Shown here: in pieces, positions 53,397 through 62,498 of the stretch
Numbering within the stretch: position 1 is the first letter of the stretch
Layout: the number at the start of each line of letters is the position of its first letter
Assembly: GCA_004212735.1 (NCBI GenBank)
Contig: SHBD01000001.1
Location: 186,001 to 250,000, forward strand
Length of the DNA: 64,000 bases
Origin: SAR116 cluster bacterium
Lineage (GTDB): Bacteria > Pseudomonadota > Alphaproteobacteria > Puniceispirillales > Puniceispirillaceae
Direction: 5' to 3'
Position numbers and translations under genes: made by a program
The notes under the pieces: generated by a model
Database searches by the model: none
What the model was told of the DNA's origin: nothing
What the model saw: only the letters and a program-made list of their open reading frames with translations

Positions 53397-53699
53397 CTAT
53401 TTCTTCACCGCAGCATGACTCTTTTCATAGGCGGCTTTTTGTTCAGCTGTCGCCTCGGTCTGGTATTGCGCTTTCCAGTCGGCATATTCCATCCCATAGA
53501 CGATGGCGCGTGCCTCGGTTTCGGTCATTTCGATGTCGCGGTCCTCGGCTGCCTGCCGATACCATCGGGACATGCAGTTGCGACAGAAACCCGATAAATT
53601 CATCATATCGATATTCTGCACGTCGGTGCGGTTTTGCAGATGGGCAACGAGACGGCGAAATGCAGCGGCTTCCAGTTCGGTTGTCGTTGTCTTATCCAT
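53397..53699 (-). CDS. DUF1244 protein
   Basis: A 100-residue protein of the DUF1244 family, small, helical and conserved in Proteobacteria, of unknown function. Diagnostic block 'NLSGFCRNCMSRWYRQAAED' at about 35-54 includes a CxxC pair that might bind a metal, and 'EARAIVYGMEYADWKAQYQ' follows. It is 83 bases upstream of gapR on the same strand. An inverted repeat TTCCC-gaa-GGGAA at 53745-53757 lies in its promoter region. Confidence 0.88.
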   Translation of the reverse strand: MDKTTTTELEAAAFRRLVAHLQNRTDVQNIDMMNLSGFCRNCMSRWYRQAAEDRDIEMTETEARAIVYGMEYADWKAQYQTEATAEQKAAYEKSHAAVKK

Positions 53700-53866
53700 G
53701 GATCACAATCTCCCTTTCCTCAGGGTCCCCGCTTCAGGACTCCCTTCCCGAAGGGAACATAGTCATCCGGCAGCGCCCACGCAACCCAATTGCTGGTGCT
53801 GGCGGCTGTTGATCGCCGGCTGTTCGCAGCTGGCTGGGACATGTCCTGCCCCTGTAGTTTGAAACG

Positions 53867-53904
53867 ATTCCAAAATTTTTTGGCATGGCTAAACTTTTTG
53901 GAAT
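53867..53904. promoter_or_regulatory. Inverted repeat upstream of mntR
   Basis: Perfect 9-base arms ATTCCAAAA (53867-53875) and TTTTGGAAT (53896-53904), 20 bases apart. Inside the left part, CCAAAA-TT-TTTTGG (53870-53883) is a second perfect dyad sharing the left arm. They lie 53 to 90 bp before the mntR start, a fitting place for autoregulation. Confidence 0.45.
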
Positions 53905-53956
53905 TCTTTATAAACTTTATGCAATTTTGATGGTCGGCTTACCCGGGACAAGGAAG

Positions 53957-54418
53957 ATGGCGCAGCGAGAGACACAGCGAGAGACAAAAAGCAGCGATGA
54001 TATGGACGTCAGCGAGAGCGCTGCGAAGTTCGACCGGATTCGCAAGGCGCATCAAAGCGAGGTTGCTGAGGATTACGTCGAGTTGATTGCCGATCTGATT
54101 GACGAAAATGGTGAGGCGCGGACCGTTGATCTTGCTGCCCGTTTTGGCGTGACCAGCCCGACCGTGAACGCCATCGTTCAGCGTTTGGTGCGAGAGGATT
54201 TGGTCGAGACCAAGCCATATCGCTCGATTTTCCTGACCGAAAAGGGCATGGCTCTTGCCGAGGCAAGCCGCCAGCGACACAAGATTGTCCGTGATTTTCT
54301 GGTATCGATCGGCGTTCCAGAAGCGATCGCCGAGGAAGATGCCGAAGGTGTTGAACATCATGTGAGCCCGGAAACGCTGGATATTTTTGCCCGCATCACC
54401 GGTGCGCAGAAAGCCTGA
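53957..54418 (+). CDS. mntR: Manganese-responsive transcriptional regulator (DtxR family)
   Basis: A 153-residue DtxR/MntR repressor. The winged-helix block 'ARTVDLAARFGVTSPTVNAI' at about 55-74 and the dimer/metal domain with 'AEEDAEGVEHHVSPETLDIF' match E. coli MntR closely, including 'AEDYVELIADLI' at the start of the fold. It senses Mn(II) and controls uptake and efflux. ATG 53957 (MAQRETQ) follows 'aaggaag'; the frame extends to 53885, but that part overlaps the inverted-repeat region. No mntH gene is next to it. Confidence 0.9.
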   Translation: MAQRETQRETKSSDDMDVSESAAKFDRIRKAHQSEVAEDYVELIADLIDENGEARTVDLAARFGVTSPTVNAIVQRLVREDLVETKPYRSIFLTEKGMALAEASRQRHKIVRDFLVSIGVPEAIAEEDAEGVEHHVSPETLDIFARITGAQKA

Positions 54419-54435
54419 CAATCAGACATGGGGAA

Positions 54436-55941
54436 TTAGATATCCGGCCGTTCACGCCCGTGATGCAGATAAATTATCCGGCGGCGCTTATCGCTGATCA
54501 CCACGTCTGAAACCGCTGGTGACCCCATCCATTCCACGCTGTCCAGGGCAGGGGCATCCGGCGCGCCGCTCAGCATCAGAATTTGCCGTCCCGGCTGTGA
54601 CGTCCAGGGGTAATTCGCCTCAAAATGGTTGCTTGGAATGCCGTCTGCATCATTAATCAGGATGGTGACGTCACGCTGATGAAAATGCCAGTTCAACAGC
54701 GCCGCCGATGCCCGTCTGTCAGTGATGACGGTTCGCGCGCCGGAGGCGGTCAGCGCCATATCCACATCATCGGCCAGCAGTGACCAGCCCTTGAGCCGGC
54801 GCAGCGGATCGGATTTTGGTGTGAGGGGCCCCATATCGGCGGCAGCGCTGACAGCCAGAAATATCAGCGCAATGCCGCCATTGATCCCAGCGCTGAGAAG
54901 ACCCCATCGCCAGCCGTCCCGCGTGATCCAGCCTGACAGCCAGACCACCAGCGCGGGCATCGCCGTCAGCGCCCAATTTGCGTTGGCCTCGCTGACAAAA
55001 GCCTGCAGTGACATGAGGGCAAGCGGTGGCACAGACAGACAGATCAACAGCCGGTCTGCCGACGTGCTTTGCCGTGGCCATATGATCAGCAGCATCAACG
55101 CAAAACAGAGCGGTCCGGCCGTAATGAACTGGGCGCCCAGAAATGCGGCGCTTCCTGCCAGACTGAAGGATTGTTTTGCCAGATTTGCATTGTCTCCGAG
55201 ATGCCGCACCGTGGCAAAATCATGCAGCAGATTCCAGCCGAGATTCGGGCTTGCCGCCAGCAGCATGCCAGCCAGCAACAGGCCGATCTGCCGCGCTGAG
55301 AGATCACCGAATTCCATGTCTGGTGACGGTCGGCTGCGTCGATGGCGGCGTTGCCAAACCCAAAAAAGCACGATGCCAACAGCAAAATAGACAGCCGCAT
55401 ATTTCGCCAGCATTCCGCCACCAATCATGACACCGGCAAGCGCCATGCCGGAGGTGGGGGCGATCTTCTGGCGGAGCGTGCCAACGACAAACATCAGAGC
55501 GGCGCTCCAGAAGAACAGCAACGGCGTGTCGGTGGACATGATGAAGCTGCCAAGGCTGACGGCGGGAAGCACCATCCACAACACCGCCCCCCAGCGTCCG
55601 GCAGCATCCCCATAGAGCCACCGCGCGGTCTGCCAGATCATCAGGCCCGTGCCAAGATGAAGCCAGGGGGCGGCAATCCGTACGGCCCAGCTCTCATGCC
55701 CGAGCAGCCCATGGGTGAGAGCGATAATCCAGCTGGTCATCGGCGGTTTTGTGTAATACCCAAAATCGAAATTCTGGCTCCACAGCCAGTATTGTGCTTC
55801 GTCAACACCCAGCTCCAGCGGCGTGGCAAAAAGGGCGAGCGAGCGCAGCAAAGCCACCCCGACAAGAGCGATCAGCACATATCTGTCATGCCGGCGCATC
55901 TGTGCGGTGGTGGAAACAGATGTAGCCTTCGCTGCGTGCAT
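54436..55941 (-). CDS. GT39/ArnT-like membrane glycosyltransferase
   Basis: A 501-residue protein with about eleven membrane helices. The first periplasmic loop 'ELGVDEAQYWLWSQNFDFGY' has the acidic DE pair of GT-C enzymes, then 'YTKPPMTSWIIALTHGLLG' as in ArnT/PMT-like GT39 family members, which move a sugar from a polyprenyl carrier to lipid A or protein. The short C-terminal soluble domain (from about 400) holds 'TDRRASAALLNWHFHQRDVT'. Acceptor and sugar cannot be told. It is divergent from mutA. Confidence 0.85.
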   Translation of the reverse strand: MHAAKATSVSTTAQMRRHDRYVLIALVGVALLRSLALFATPLELGVDEAQYWLWSQNFDFGYYTKPPMTSWIIALTHGLLGHESWAVRIAAPWLHLGTGLMIWQTARWLYGDAAGRWGAVLWMVLPAVSLGSFIMSTDTPLLFFWSAALMFVVGTLRQKIAPTSGMALAGVMIGGGMLAKYAAVYFAVGIVLFWVWQRRHRRSRPSPDMEFGDLSARQIGLLLAGMLLAASPNLGWNLLHDFATVRHLGDNANLAKQSFSLAGSAAFLGAQFITAGPLCFALMLLIIWPRQSTSADRLLICLSVPPLALMSLQAFVSEANANWALTAMPALVVWLSGWITRDGWRWGLLSAGINGGIALIFLAVSAAADMGPLTPKSDPLRRLKGWSLLADDVDMALTASGARTVITDRRASAALLNWHFHQRDVTILINDADGIPSNHFEANYPWTSQPGRQILMLSGAPDAPALDSVEWMGSPAVSDVVISDKRRRIIYLHHGRERPDI

Positions 55942-56026
55942 TGGGTATCCTTACCTCAGCTTTTGGGCGGACCAGCTGTGCCGCCCAGTCCCGGGTTTCA
56001 TCCTGCTGGCGATTGCAAAACCTGGC

Positions 56027-56062
56027 GGGACCATAAAAACAATCGGGACTATAAAAACAATA
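56027..56062. repeat. 18-bp tandem duplication upstream of mutA
   Basis: GGGACCATAAAAACAATC (56027-56044) is followed directly by GGGACTATAAAAACAATA (56045-56062), two changes in 18. It ends eight bases before the mutA start, so it covers the leader and perhaps the -10 region. Confidence 0.75.
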
Positions 56063-56070
56063 GGTGTGAC

Positions 56071-57783
56071 ATGTCATCAGATGAAAGTGTTTTTGCGACC
56101 GCATCACACGCTGATTGGGCCCAAATGGTCACAAAACTGCTCGGCGGTGCGCCGCCCGAGAGTCTGAACCGCCATGATGAGGATGGTCTGATGGTGTCGG
56201 TTCTCTATCCGATTGACCCGTCTGTCGGAACAAGGGCCCGTCTCACGCCACAAATTCCGCAGGCACCAGCTGACCGGGTCAGATATGGCTGGGACATCTG
56301 CCAGCCGATCCACCTTGCCGATCTTCAAGATGCCACGGTAAAGGCCGCCAACACCCATAGTCTTGCCGCGCTCGCATCTGGTGCCAGCAGTCTCTGGCTG
56401 TCCAGTGATCAGGATATCACGCCAGTGCTGCCAGCGCTGTTTGATCGCGTGGTTCTGTCGGCAATCACAGTGATCATCGACACACCTGCCGGAGCCGATG
56501 ATGTGCTGCGCGCCGTGCAGGCACTTTATGGTGAGGAGCCGCTATCGCTCTGTTTTACCCACTCACCTGTCTGCTCGTCCAGCATCGCCGCTGGTCTTGC
56601 GCTGGCTGACAATCTCGAACATCCCGACAATCCCGAACTTACCGGCATTTTTATGGCTGATGGCTGGGCGCTGCATAACCAAGGTCACACCGCCATTGCC
56701 GAGTTGGCTGCCGTGCTTGCCGGTGTTGCCGCAATTCTGCGTGCCGGTCATTCGGCCGGTCATTCAGCAGGTCATTCAGGAATTCACGATCTGGCCACAC
56801 TCATCGGCCAGATTTGTCTGACGGTTGCGCTGCCTGCCGACATGTTTGACGGCATTGCCAAACTGCGTGCGATGCGCCAGCTGCTGGCCAACCTTCTCGT
56901 CGGCCTCGGCCTTGATCCAACAAAACAGCCGCGCCTGATCGGGCGGCCATCCCTGCGCATGATGTCGCTTCTTGATCCCGAGGAGAACATGCTGCGCACC
57001 ACAACGGCATTGCTTGGCGGGGCAATCGGTGGTGCGGATGCGATGGCGGCATTTGGTCATGATTATCTGTCCGGCGAGAGTGAGGCGGCGCGCCGTCTTG
57101 CCCGCATGACACAAATGATGATGATCGAGGAATCCGGTCTGGCGCGTTCGCTCGATCCTGCTGGCGGTTCCGCCTTCATCGAGGCCAGAACGAATGATAT
57201 GGCGAACGCCGCCTGGTCGCAGTTTCAGACAATCGAGGCACAGGGCGGGTTGCCGGCATTTGTTGAGGCGGGGTCATTGGCGGCCTTGGTTGAGGCGGCG
57301 AATGTCAGACGCGAGGCGGCGCTGCGGGCTGGCAAGACCCAACTTGTCGGCGTCACGCTGCAACCAGCCCCGGATGAGCCGTCACCACTGGCTGCGCTGC
57401 CGGAAGCACCTGTCCGTCCAGCCGCACTGGTTGAGGTGATCCGCCGTGAGGCGGCGGCCACCCCGCTGCGTATTCTGGTCTTGCAGGCCAGCAATCCCGA
57501 CATGGCGCAATCATCGCGGCAAAAAGCGGTGATGAATTTGCTGGCAATTGCCGGTCTGCATCCGGTGGTGCTTGGCTGGTGTGCTGATCAGGATGCAGCG
57601 TTGGCAGCCGCGAGACCCGATATCATCATCAACTGTCTCGGTTATAATGAGGGCGATGGAGATGATGATGATGATCCGATTGTGCCGCCGCCCGGGTGCC
57701 AGATGGCCGATGCGGGTGAATTGCTGGCGGATGCCGACCAGCTTGGCAGATTGCGCGCGATGATTGCGGGGGCAGCAACATGA
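56071..57783 (+). CDS. mutA: Methylmalonyl-CoA mutase small subunit
   Basis: A 570-residue beta-type subunit of the heterodimeric mutase, a structural relative of the catalytic subunit. The barrel blocks '[17 protein letters not shown]' and 'RIGYGWDI'-type segments are present, while the C-terminal cobalamin-like domain ('[20 protein letters not shown]') lacks the DxHxxG motif, so it does not bind B12, as in known MutA. ATG 56071 (MSSDESVF) is right; the open frame upstream to 55342 is antisense to the GT39 gene. A GHS-rich run ([13 protein letters not shown]) lies near residue 229. Its stop overlaps the mutB start (ATGA). Confidence 0.9.
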   Translation: MSSDESVFATASHADWAQMVTKLLGGAPPESLNRHDEDGLMVSVLYPIDPSVGTRARLTPQIPQAPADRVRYGWDICQPIHLADLQDATVKAANTHSLAALASGASSLWLSSDQDITPVLPALFDRVVLSAITVIIDTPAGADDVLRAVQALYGEEPLSLCFTHSPVCSSSIAAGLALADNLEHPDNPELTGIFMADGWALHNQGHTAIAELAAVLAGVAAILRAGHSAGHSAGHSGIHDLATLIGQICLTVALPADMFDGIAKLRAMRQLLANLLVGLGLDPTKQPRLIGRPSLRMMSLLDPEENMLRTTTALLGGAIGGADAMAAFGHDYLSGESEAARRLARMTQMMMIEESGLARSLDPAGGSAFIEARTNDMANAAWSQFQTIEAQGGLPAFVEAGSLAALVEAANVRREAALRAGKTQLVGVTLQPAPDEPSPLAALPEAPVRPAALVEVIRREAAATPLRILVLQASNPDMAQSSRQKAVMNLLAIAGLHPVVLGWCADQDAALAAARPDIIINCLGYNEGDGDDDDDPIVPPPGCQMADAGELLADADQLGRLRAMIAGAAT

Positions 57784-59954
57784 CCACAAGGACATTTCCA
57801 GATTTCACCAAAATGGATTTCAGACCTGTGGCCAGCACGCCATCATCTGCCGTGCCCGCCGATCAAATGCCCGCTGATCACATGACCGCGGAGCAGATCG
57901 CCATTCCCGCGATCGTGTCGCCAAACCCGGACGCCATCGCCATGGCCGCCCGCACCATGCCGGGGACGGCGCCATTTCTGCGCGGCCCCTATCCGACCAT
58001 GTATGCAACGCGGCCCTGGACAATTCGCCAATATGCCGGTTTCTCGACAGCTGAGGAGTCCAACGCTTTCTACCGGCGCAATCTTGCCGCAGGGCAGATG
58101 GGGCTGTCGGTGGCCTTTGATCTGCCAACGCACCGCGGGTATGATTCGGATGATGATCTGGTCGCTGATGATGTTGGTATGGCCGGGGTGGCGATTGATT
58201 CGATTGCGGATATGAACACATTGTTCCGCGATATTCCGCTGGACAGGATGAGTGTCTCGATGACGATGAATGGTGCGGTCCTGCCGGTGCTTGCCCTGTT
58301 CATCAGCGCCGCTGGCGAGCAGGGTGTGCCGCCCGAGGCATTGGCTGGCACTATCCAGAATGATGTGCTGAAAGAATTCATGGTGCGCAACACCTATATC
58401 TATCCGCCGGCGCCCTCGATGCGGATCATTTCGGATATTTTTGGCTATTGCGCCCATCACATGCCGAAATTCAACTTCATTTCGGTGTCCGGCTATCACA
58501 TGCAGGAAGCCGGCGCCTCGGCGGATCTGGAGCTTGCCTACACGCTTGCTGATGGTCTGGAATATGTGCGCGCCGGTGTTGCCGCGGGCCTTGATGTCGA
58601 TGCCTTTGCCCCGCGCCTGTCCTTCTTCTTTGCCATCGGCATGAATTACTTCATGGAAGTGGCAAAGCTGCGCGCGGCGCGGCTGCTCTGGGCGGAGATG
58701 ATGCAGGCACATTTCGCACCGCAAAATCCCAAATCACTGATGCTGCGCACCCATTGCCAGACTTCGGGCTGGTCGCTTGCGGCACAGGATGTTTTCAACA
58801 ATGTCGCGCGCACCTGCATTGAGGGCAGCGCCGCCGTTGCCGGACATACCCAATCACTGCATACCAACTCGCTCGATGAGGCCCTCGGTCTGCCCACCGA
58901 TTATGCTGCGCGTATCGCCCGCAACACACAGCTGCATCTGCAGACCGAAGCCAACATGGCGCATGTCATCGACCCCTTCGGTGGCTCATATCTTGTTGAG
59001 ACAATGACGCAGGAGCTGGCCAGCAAGGCCCGTGCGCACATCGCCGAGATTGAGGGACTTGGCGGAATGGCCGCGGCAATTGAAGAAGGCGTGCCAAAGC
59101 TGCGGATTGAGGAGGTGGCAACCGCCACCCAGGCGCAAATTGATTCCGGTGACCAGATCATTGTAGGCGTCAACAGATACCAACCGGCAACCACCGCCTC
59201 CACCACCGAGGAGGTACAGGTGCGCCGCATTGACAATCGCGGGGTCCGCGCCCAGCAGATAGCCGGTCTGAAAAAAATCAAAGCCGAGCGTGATCCAGCG
59301 CGTGTTGGTGCGGCGCTGGAGGCGCTTGCCGCGGCCGCGGCAAGCACTGAAAACCTGATGCCACGCGCCATCGAGGCAGCCCGCGCACGGGCAACAGTCG
59401 GCGAGATGTCAGAGGCGCTTGCCACGCATTTTGGCCGTCACAAGGCCAAAATCAATGGTGTGCGGGGTGTGTGGAAACGCCATATGCACGGGGCCAGGGA
59501 TATCGAAATTCTCCAGGACCGGGTCGACTCCTTTGTTGCGGCAACGGGCAGGCCACCGCGCATTCTGGTTGCCAAACTTGGTCAGGATGGGCATGACCGC
59601 GGCCAGAAGGTAATCGCCTCAGCCTTTGCCGATCTGGGGTTCGAGGTCACAACCGGCCCTTTGTTTCAAAGCCCGGATGAGGTCTATGATCTGGCGATTG
59701 CGCATGATGTCGATGCGGTTGGTGTTTCGACATTGGCAGCCAGCCATCTCACTCAGGTTCCCGCCCTGCGCCGCCGCCTCGACAGGGGTGAGGGGCGGCA
59801 TATTGAACTTGTCGTTGGCGGTGTCATTCCGCCGGGGGATATTCCCGCGCTTGAGGCTGCTGGTGCAGCCGCAGTGTTTCTGCCGGGAACAAAATCAACC
59901 GATGCTGCCGCTCGGCTTCTTGATCTTCTGGCCCGCCGTCGCAATATCAGCTAG
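57780..59954 (+). CDS. mutB: Methylmalonyl-CoA mutase large (catalytic) subunit
   Basis: A 724-residue B12-dependent mutase that turns (R)-methylmalonyl-CoA into succinyl-CoA. Substrate-barrel blocks include '[20 protein letters not shown]' and '[20 protein letters not shown]'; the C-terminal B12 domain has the DxHxxG motif in '[20 protein letters not shown]' and '[20 protein letters not shown]'. Together with mutA it completes propionyl-CoA use; here propionyl-CoA is a product of DMSP cleavage through AcuI. The carboxylase, epimerase and MeaB genes are not in the window. Confidence 0.96.
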   Translation: MTTRTFPDFTKMDFRPVASTPSSAVPADQMPADHMTAEQIAIPAIVSPNPDAIAMAARTMPGTAPFLRGPYPTMYATRPWTIRQYAGFSTAEESNAFYRRNLAAGQMGLSVAFDLPTHRGYDSDDDLVADDVGMAGVAIDSIADMNTLFRDIPLDRMSVSMTMNGAVLPVLALFISAAGEQGVPPEALAGTIQNDVLKEFMVRNTYIYPPAPSMRIISDIFGYCAHHMPKFNFISVSGYHMQEAGASADLELAYTLADGLEYVRAGVAAGLDVDAFAPRLSFFFAIGMNYFMEVAKLRAARLLWAEMMQAHFAPQNPKSLMLRTHCQTSGWSLAAQDVFNNVARTCIEGSAAVAGHTQSLHTNSLDEALGLPTDYAARIARNTQLHLQTEANMAHVIDPFGGSYLVETMTQELASKARAHIAEIEGLGGMAAAIEEGVPKLRIEEVATATQAQIDSGDQIIVGVNRYQPATTASTTEEVQVRRIDNRGVRAQQIAGLKKIKAERDPARVGAALEALAAAAASTENLMPRAIEAARARATVGEMSEALATHFGRHKAKINGVRGVWKRHMHGARDIEILQDRVDSFVAATGRPPRILVAKLGQDGHDRGQKVIASAFADLGFEVTTGPLFQSPDEVYDLAIAHDVDAVGVSTLAASHLTQVPALRRRLDRGEGRHIELVVGGVIPPGDIPALEAAGAAAVFLPGTKSTDAAARLLDLLARRRNIS

Positions 59955-60008
59955 GCCGCGCTCAAGACGCGCCATTCCAACGGACTGAGTATTTGACAGG
60001 TAAACATC

Positions 60009-60416
60009 ATGAACAGAGCCGCCGAAGCTGCCACTGAAATTACCGAGGAATTTGGGTTTCTGGATGATTGGGAAGACCGGTATCAGCTACTGATCGATCA
60101 GGGGCGCCGGCTGTCCCCCCTGCCAAGCCAGTATCATCAGGATGAATATCGTCTGCGTGGTTGCCAGTCGGTTGTGCATTTTGCTGCCGAGAAATCGGCC
60201 AATGATGAGATTGTCTTCCACGCTGCATCTGATGCTGCGATTGTTCAGGGGTTGATTGCGCTGCTGCTGCGTGTCTATTCCGGGCGCACGGCTGAGGAGA
60301 TTCGGGCAACCGAACCTGAATTTCTCCGCGAGATCGGGCTTGACTCACATTTGTCGGCAACGCGAAAGAACGGCCTTGCCAGCATGGTCACGGCAATCAA
60401 GGCCGCCGCCGGTTAG
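60009..60416 (+). CDS. sufE: Cysteine desulfuration protein SufE
   Basis: A 135-residue sulfur acceptor that takes sulfur from the desulfurase SufS for iron-sulfur cluster assembly. The reactive Cys is in 'EYRLRGCQSVVHF' near residue 52, and 'YQLLIDQGRRLSPLP' and 'RANGLASMV'-like ends are family blocks ('TRKNGLASMVTAIK' here). It stands alone after mutB; the suf operon is elsewhere. Confidence 0.93.
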   Translation: MNRAAEAATEITEEFGFLDDWEDRYQLLIDQGRRLSPLPSQYHQDEYRLRGCQSVVHFAAEKSANDEIVFHAASDAAIVQGLIALLLRVYSGRTAEEIRATEPEFLREIGLDSHLSATRKNGLASMVTAIKAAAG

Positions 60417-60418
60417 CA

Positions 60419-60463
60419 CCCTCTCAAGCCCCGAACCCTCTCAAGCCCCGAACCCTCTCAAGC
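60419..60463. repeat. 17-bp tandem repeat between sufE and the AraC-type regulator
   Basis: CCCTCTCAAGCCCCGAA occurs at 60419-60435 and 60436-60452, then 11 bases of a third copy; looser CCCTCT copies follow to about 60495. It fills the convergent gap. Confidence 0.8.
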
Positions 60464-60491
60464 TAGTGACCCTCTTGCAATTGACGCCCTC

Positions 60492-61487
60492 TCAGGCTGG
60501 CGCCCGTTCGGCACGCGGTGTGCAGCCATAGCATTCGCGATAGCATTTTGAAAAATGCGATGCCGAGACAAAACCACAGGCAAGCGCCACCGACAGGATG
60601 GACATTGATGTCTGGCGCAGGAGATGGCGCGCTCTGGCGAGGCGCAGATTGAGATAATAGCGCGTCGGCGTGGTGTTCAGATATTTTCTGAACAGTCGCT
60701 CAAGCTGCCGCGTTGACAGATTTGTCATCCGGGCGATATCGGTCTGCGCCAGCGGTTCTTCCAGATTGTCTTCCATGGTTTTGACGACGGCCAGCAATTT
60801 TGGGTGGCTCACCCCCAGCCGTGACCGTAATTCCATCCGCTGCCGGTCGGTTGGCTCGCGAATCCGGTCATGGATGAACTGGTCTGATATCTCGGCGGCA
60901 AGCGCCGCCCCATGCGCCTGGGTGATCAGGTTCAGCATCATATCCAATGATGCCGTCCCGCCCGAGCAGGTGACACGTGTTCCATCCACCTCAAACAGAT
61001 CATTGGTGATTTCCAGCTCGGGAAACTCCTCTGACAAGCCGTCAATATTCTCCCAATGGATCGTGCAGCGCCGCCCATCAAGCAGGCCAGCGGCAGCCAT
61101 GACATAAGTGCCGGTGCAGATCGCGCCAATGACTGCGCCATTTCGGTCAAGTCGGCGGATCAGATTGAGCACGTTCCTATCGGTATTGCTGCGCACATTT
61201 ACCCCGGCGCACACAAACACCATGCGGCATTCCTGTAAAATTGTGAGATCACCATCGGCCCGCACCTCGACACCATTGCTGGCTATCGCCACCGTCCCGC
61301 CGGGGTTGGCGATCACCCAGTTGAAAAGATCTCTATTGGATTGTCTGTTTGCCGCCCGCAACGGCTCCAGCGCCGAGGCAAAAGCAAGCATCGAAAACTC
61401 ATTGAGCAACAAGAATCCTATTTGCTGGGGACGCGTTGGGTCTTCGTGTCGAAGCAGGCTTTCAATTGTCTGGATACTCATCGCCAC
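60492..61487 (-). CDS. GlxA-like AraC-family regulator with a DJ-1/PfpI domain
   Basis: A 331-residue regulator with an N-terminal DJ-1/PfpI-like domain ('IGFLLLNEFSMLAFASALEP' at 23-42 and 'GAICTGTYVMAAAGLLDGRR' with the elbow Cys) and a C-terminal AraC DNA-binding domain ('IARMTNLSTRQLERLFRKYL', 'SILSVALACGFVSASHFSKC'). This architecture includes GbdR, SouR and CdhR, regulators of glycine betaine, sarcosine and carnitine catabolism in Pseudomonas. A link to the dimethylglycine-type and sarcosine-oxidase-like genes of this window is possible, but they are about 35 kb away. Confidence 0.88.
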   Translation of the reverse strand: MAMSIQTIESLLRHEDPTRPQQIGFLLLNEFSMLAFASALEPLRAANRQSNRDLFNWVIANPGGTVAIASNGVEVRADGDLTILQECRMVFVCAGVNVRSNTDRNVLNLIRRLDRNGAVIGAICTGTYVMAAAGLLDGRRCTIHWENIDGLSEEFPELEITNDLFEVDGTRVTCSGGTASLDMMLNLITQAHGAALAAEISDQFIHDRIREPTDRQRMELRSRLGVSHPKLLAVVKTMEDNLEEPLAQTDIARMTNLSTRQLERLFRKYLNTTPTRYYLNLRLARARHLLRQTSMSILSVALACGFVSASHFSKCYRECYGCTPRAERAPA

Positions 61488-61679
61488 CCCCTGATATGCG
61501 TGCGATCATCGGGCCATGGTGTAACACCAATCACCAAATTCCTAGTACGACAGTTTTTGTCGGAAACAAAACAAAAAATATGCACCAGTTTCTTTTTTCT
61601 GTTGCGGGCGATAATCACCCCAAAACCAGCCCCGCTGATGATCTATCACCCCGTGCTGCTTTCTGCTAAACCATCCGTC

Positions 61680-62498
61680 ATGACATCATCAATCGCCGCC
61701 ATACCCGCGCCAATTACCAGCGCTGCAAATGCCGAGGTCAAACGGCTGCGATCCCTGCATGAACGCAAATACCGCCGCCAGACAGGCTGGTTTCTTGCCG
61801 AGGGAACGCGCATCTGCACCGAAGCGGCGGCGCTTGGCTGGGAGATGCACAGGCTCGCCTTTCTTGCCGGGCGCGAGAATGACAAACACGTCCGCTCACT
61901 ACTTGGCGCACTTGGCGAGGCCGGGGGGCGCGCCTTACCGATGACCGAATCCCTGCTACAGCGGATCAGTCGCAAGGACAACCCGCAGATGGTGCTTGGT
62001 GCCTTTGCCCAGCGCCATATCGGCCTGGCTGACATTCACCCAGATCCGTCTGACATATGGGTGGCGCTCGACCGTGTGCGTGATCCGGGTAATCTGGGCA
62101 CAATCATGCGCACCATTGATGCAACCGGTGCACGCGGCCTGATTCTGATTGATGATTGCACCGACCCCTATTCCGTCGAAGCGGTACGCGCCTCGATGGG
62201 GGCGGTGTTCAATGTCGCCATTGCCAGCTGCAGCCAGCCGGAGTTTCTGGCATTTGCCAGCGACTGGCCCGGCCGCATCCTTGGCACGGCATTGCCTGCC
62301 AGCGCCGATTATCGCACCGCGGCCTATGATGGGCCGTTGATTGTGATGATGGGGAATGAGCAGGCAGGTCTGCCGGATCCTCTAATGCAAATCTGCACAC
62401 AGCTTATCCGCATGCCGATGCGGGGCCGCTCAGACTCGCTCAATCTTGCGGTGGCAACGGGCGTGGCGCTGTATGAGGCGGTGCGCAACCGCGACTAG
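61680..62498 (+). CDS. TrmH/SpoU-family RNA 2-prime-O-methyltransferase
   Basis: A 272-residue SPOUT methyltransferase. An N-terminal substrate domain starts 'EVKRLRSLHERKYRRQTGWF'; the SAM-binding knot has motif 1 'ALDRVRDPGNLGTIMRTIDA', motif 2 'LIVMMGNEQAGLPD' and motif 3 'IPMRGRSDSLNLAVATGVAL'. It adds a methyl group to a ribose in rRNA or tRNA; the site is not visible. ATG 61680 (MTSSIAAI) is my choice; ATG 61638 is in frame and the open frame runs higher into the divergent AraC gene. It overlaps the next gene by four bases at the stops. Confidence 0.88.
   Translation: MTSSIAAIPAPITSAANAEVKRLRSLHERKYRRQTGWFLAEGTRICTEAAALGWEMHRLAFLAGRENDKHVRSLLGALGEAGGRALPMTESLLQRISRKDNPQMVLGAFAQRHIGLADIHPDPSDIWVALDRVRDPGNLGTIMRTIDATGARGLILIDDCTDPYSVEAVRASMGAVFNVAIASCSQPEFLAFASDWPGRILGTALPASADYRTAAYDGPLIVMMGNEQAGLPDPLMQICTQLIRMPMRGRSDSLNLAVATGVALYEAVRNRD

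Noticed and set aside
55342-56070. Upstream extension of the mutA frame
   Set aside because: It runs antisense to the GT39 gene; the family start MSSDES lies at 56071.
61341-61679. Upstream extension of the TrmH-type frame
   Set aside because: It overlaps the start of the divergent AraC-type gene and its product does not resemble the family.
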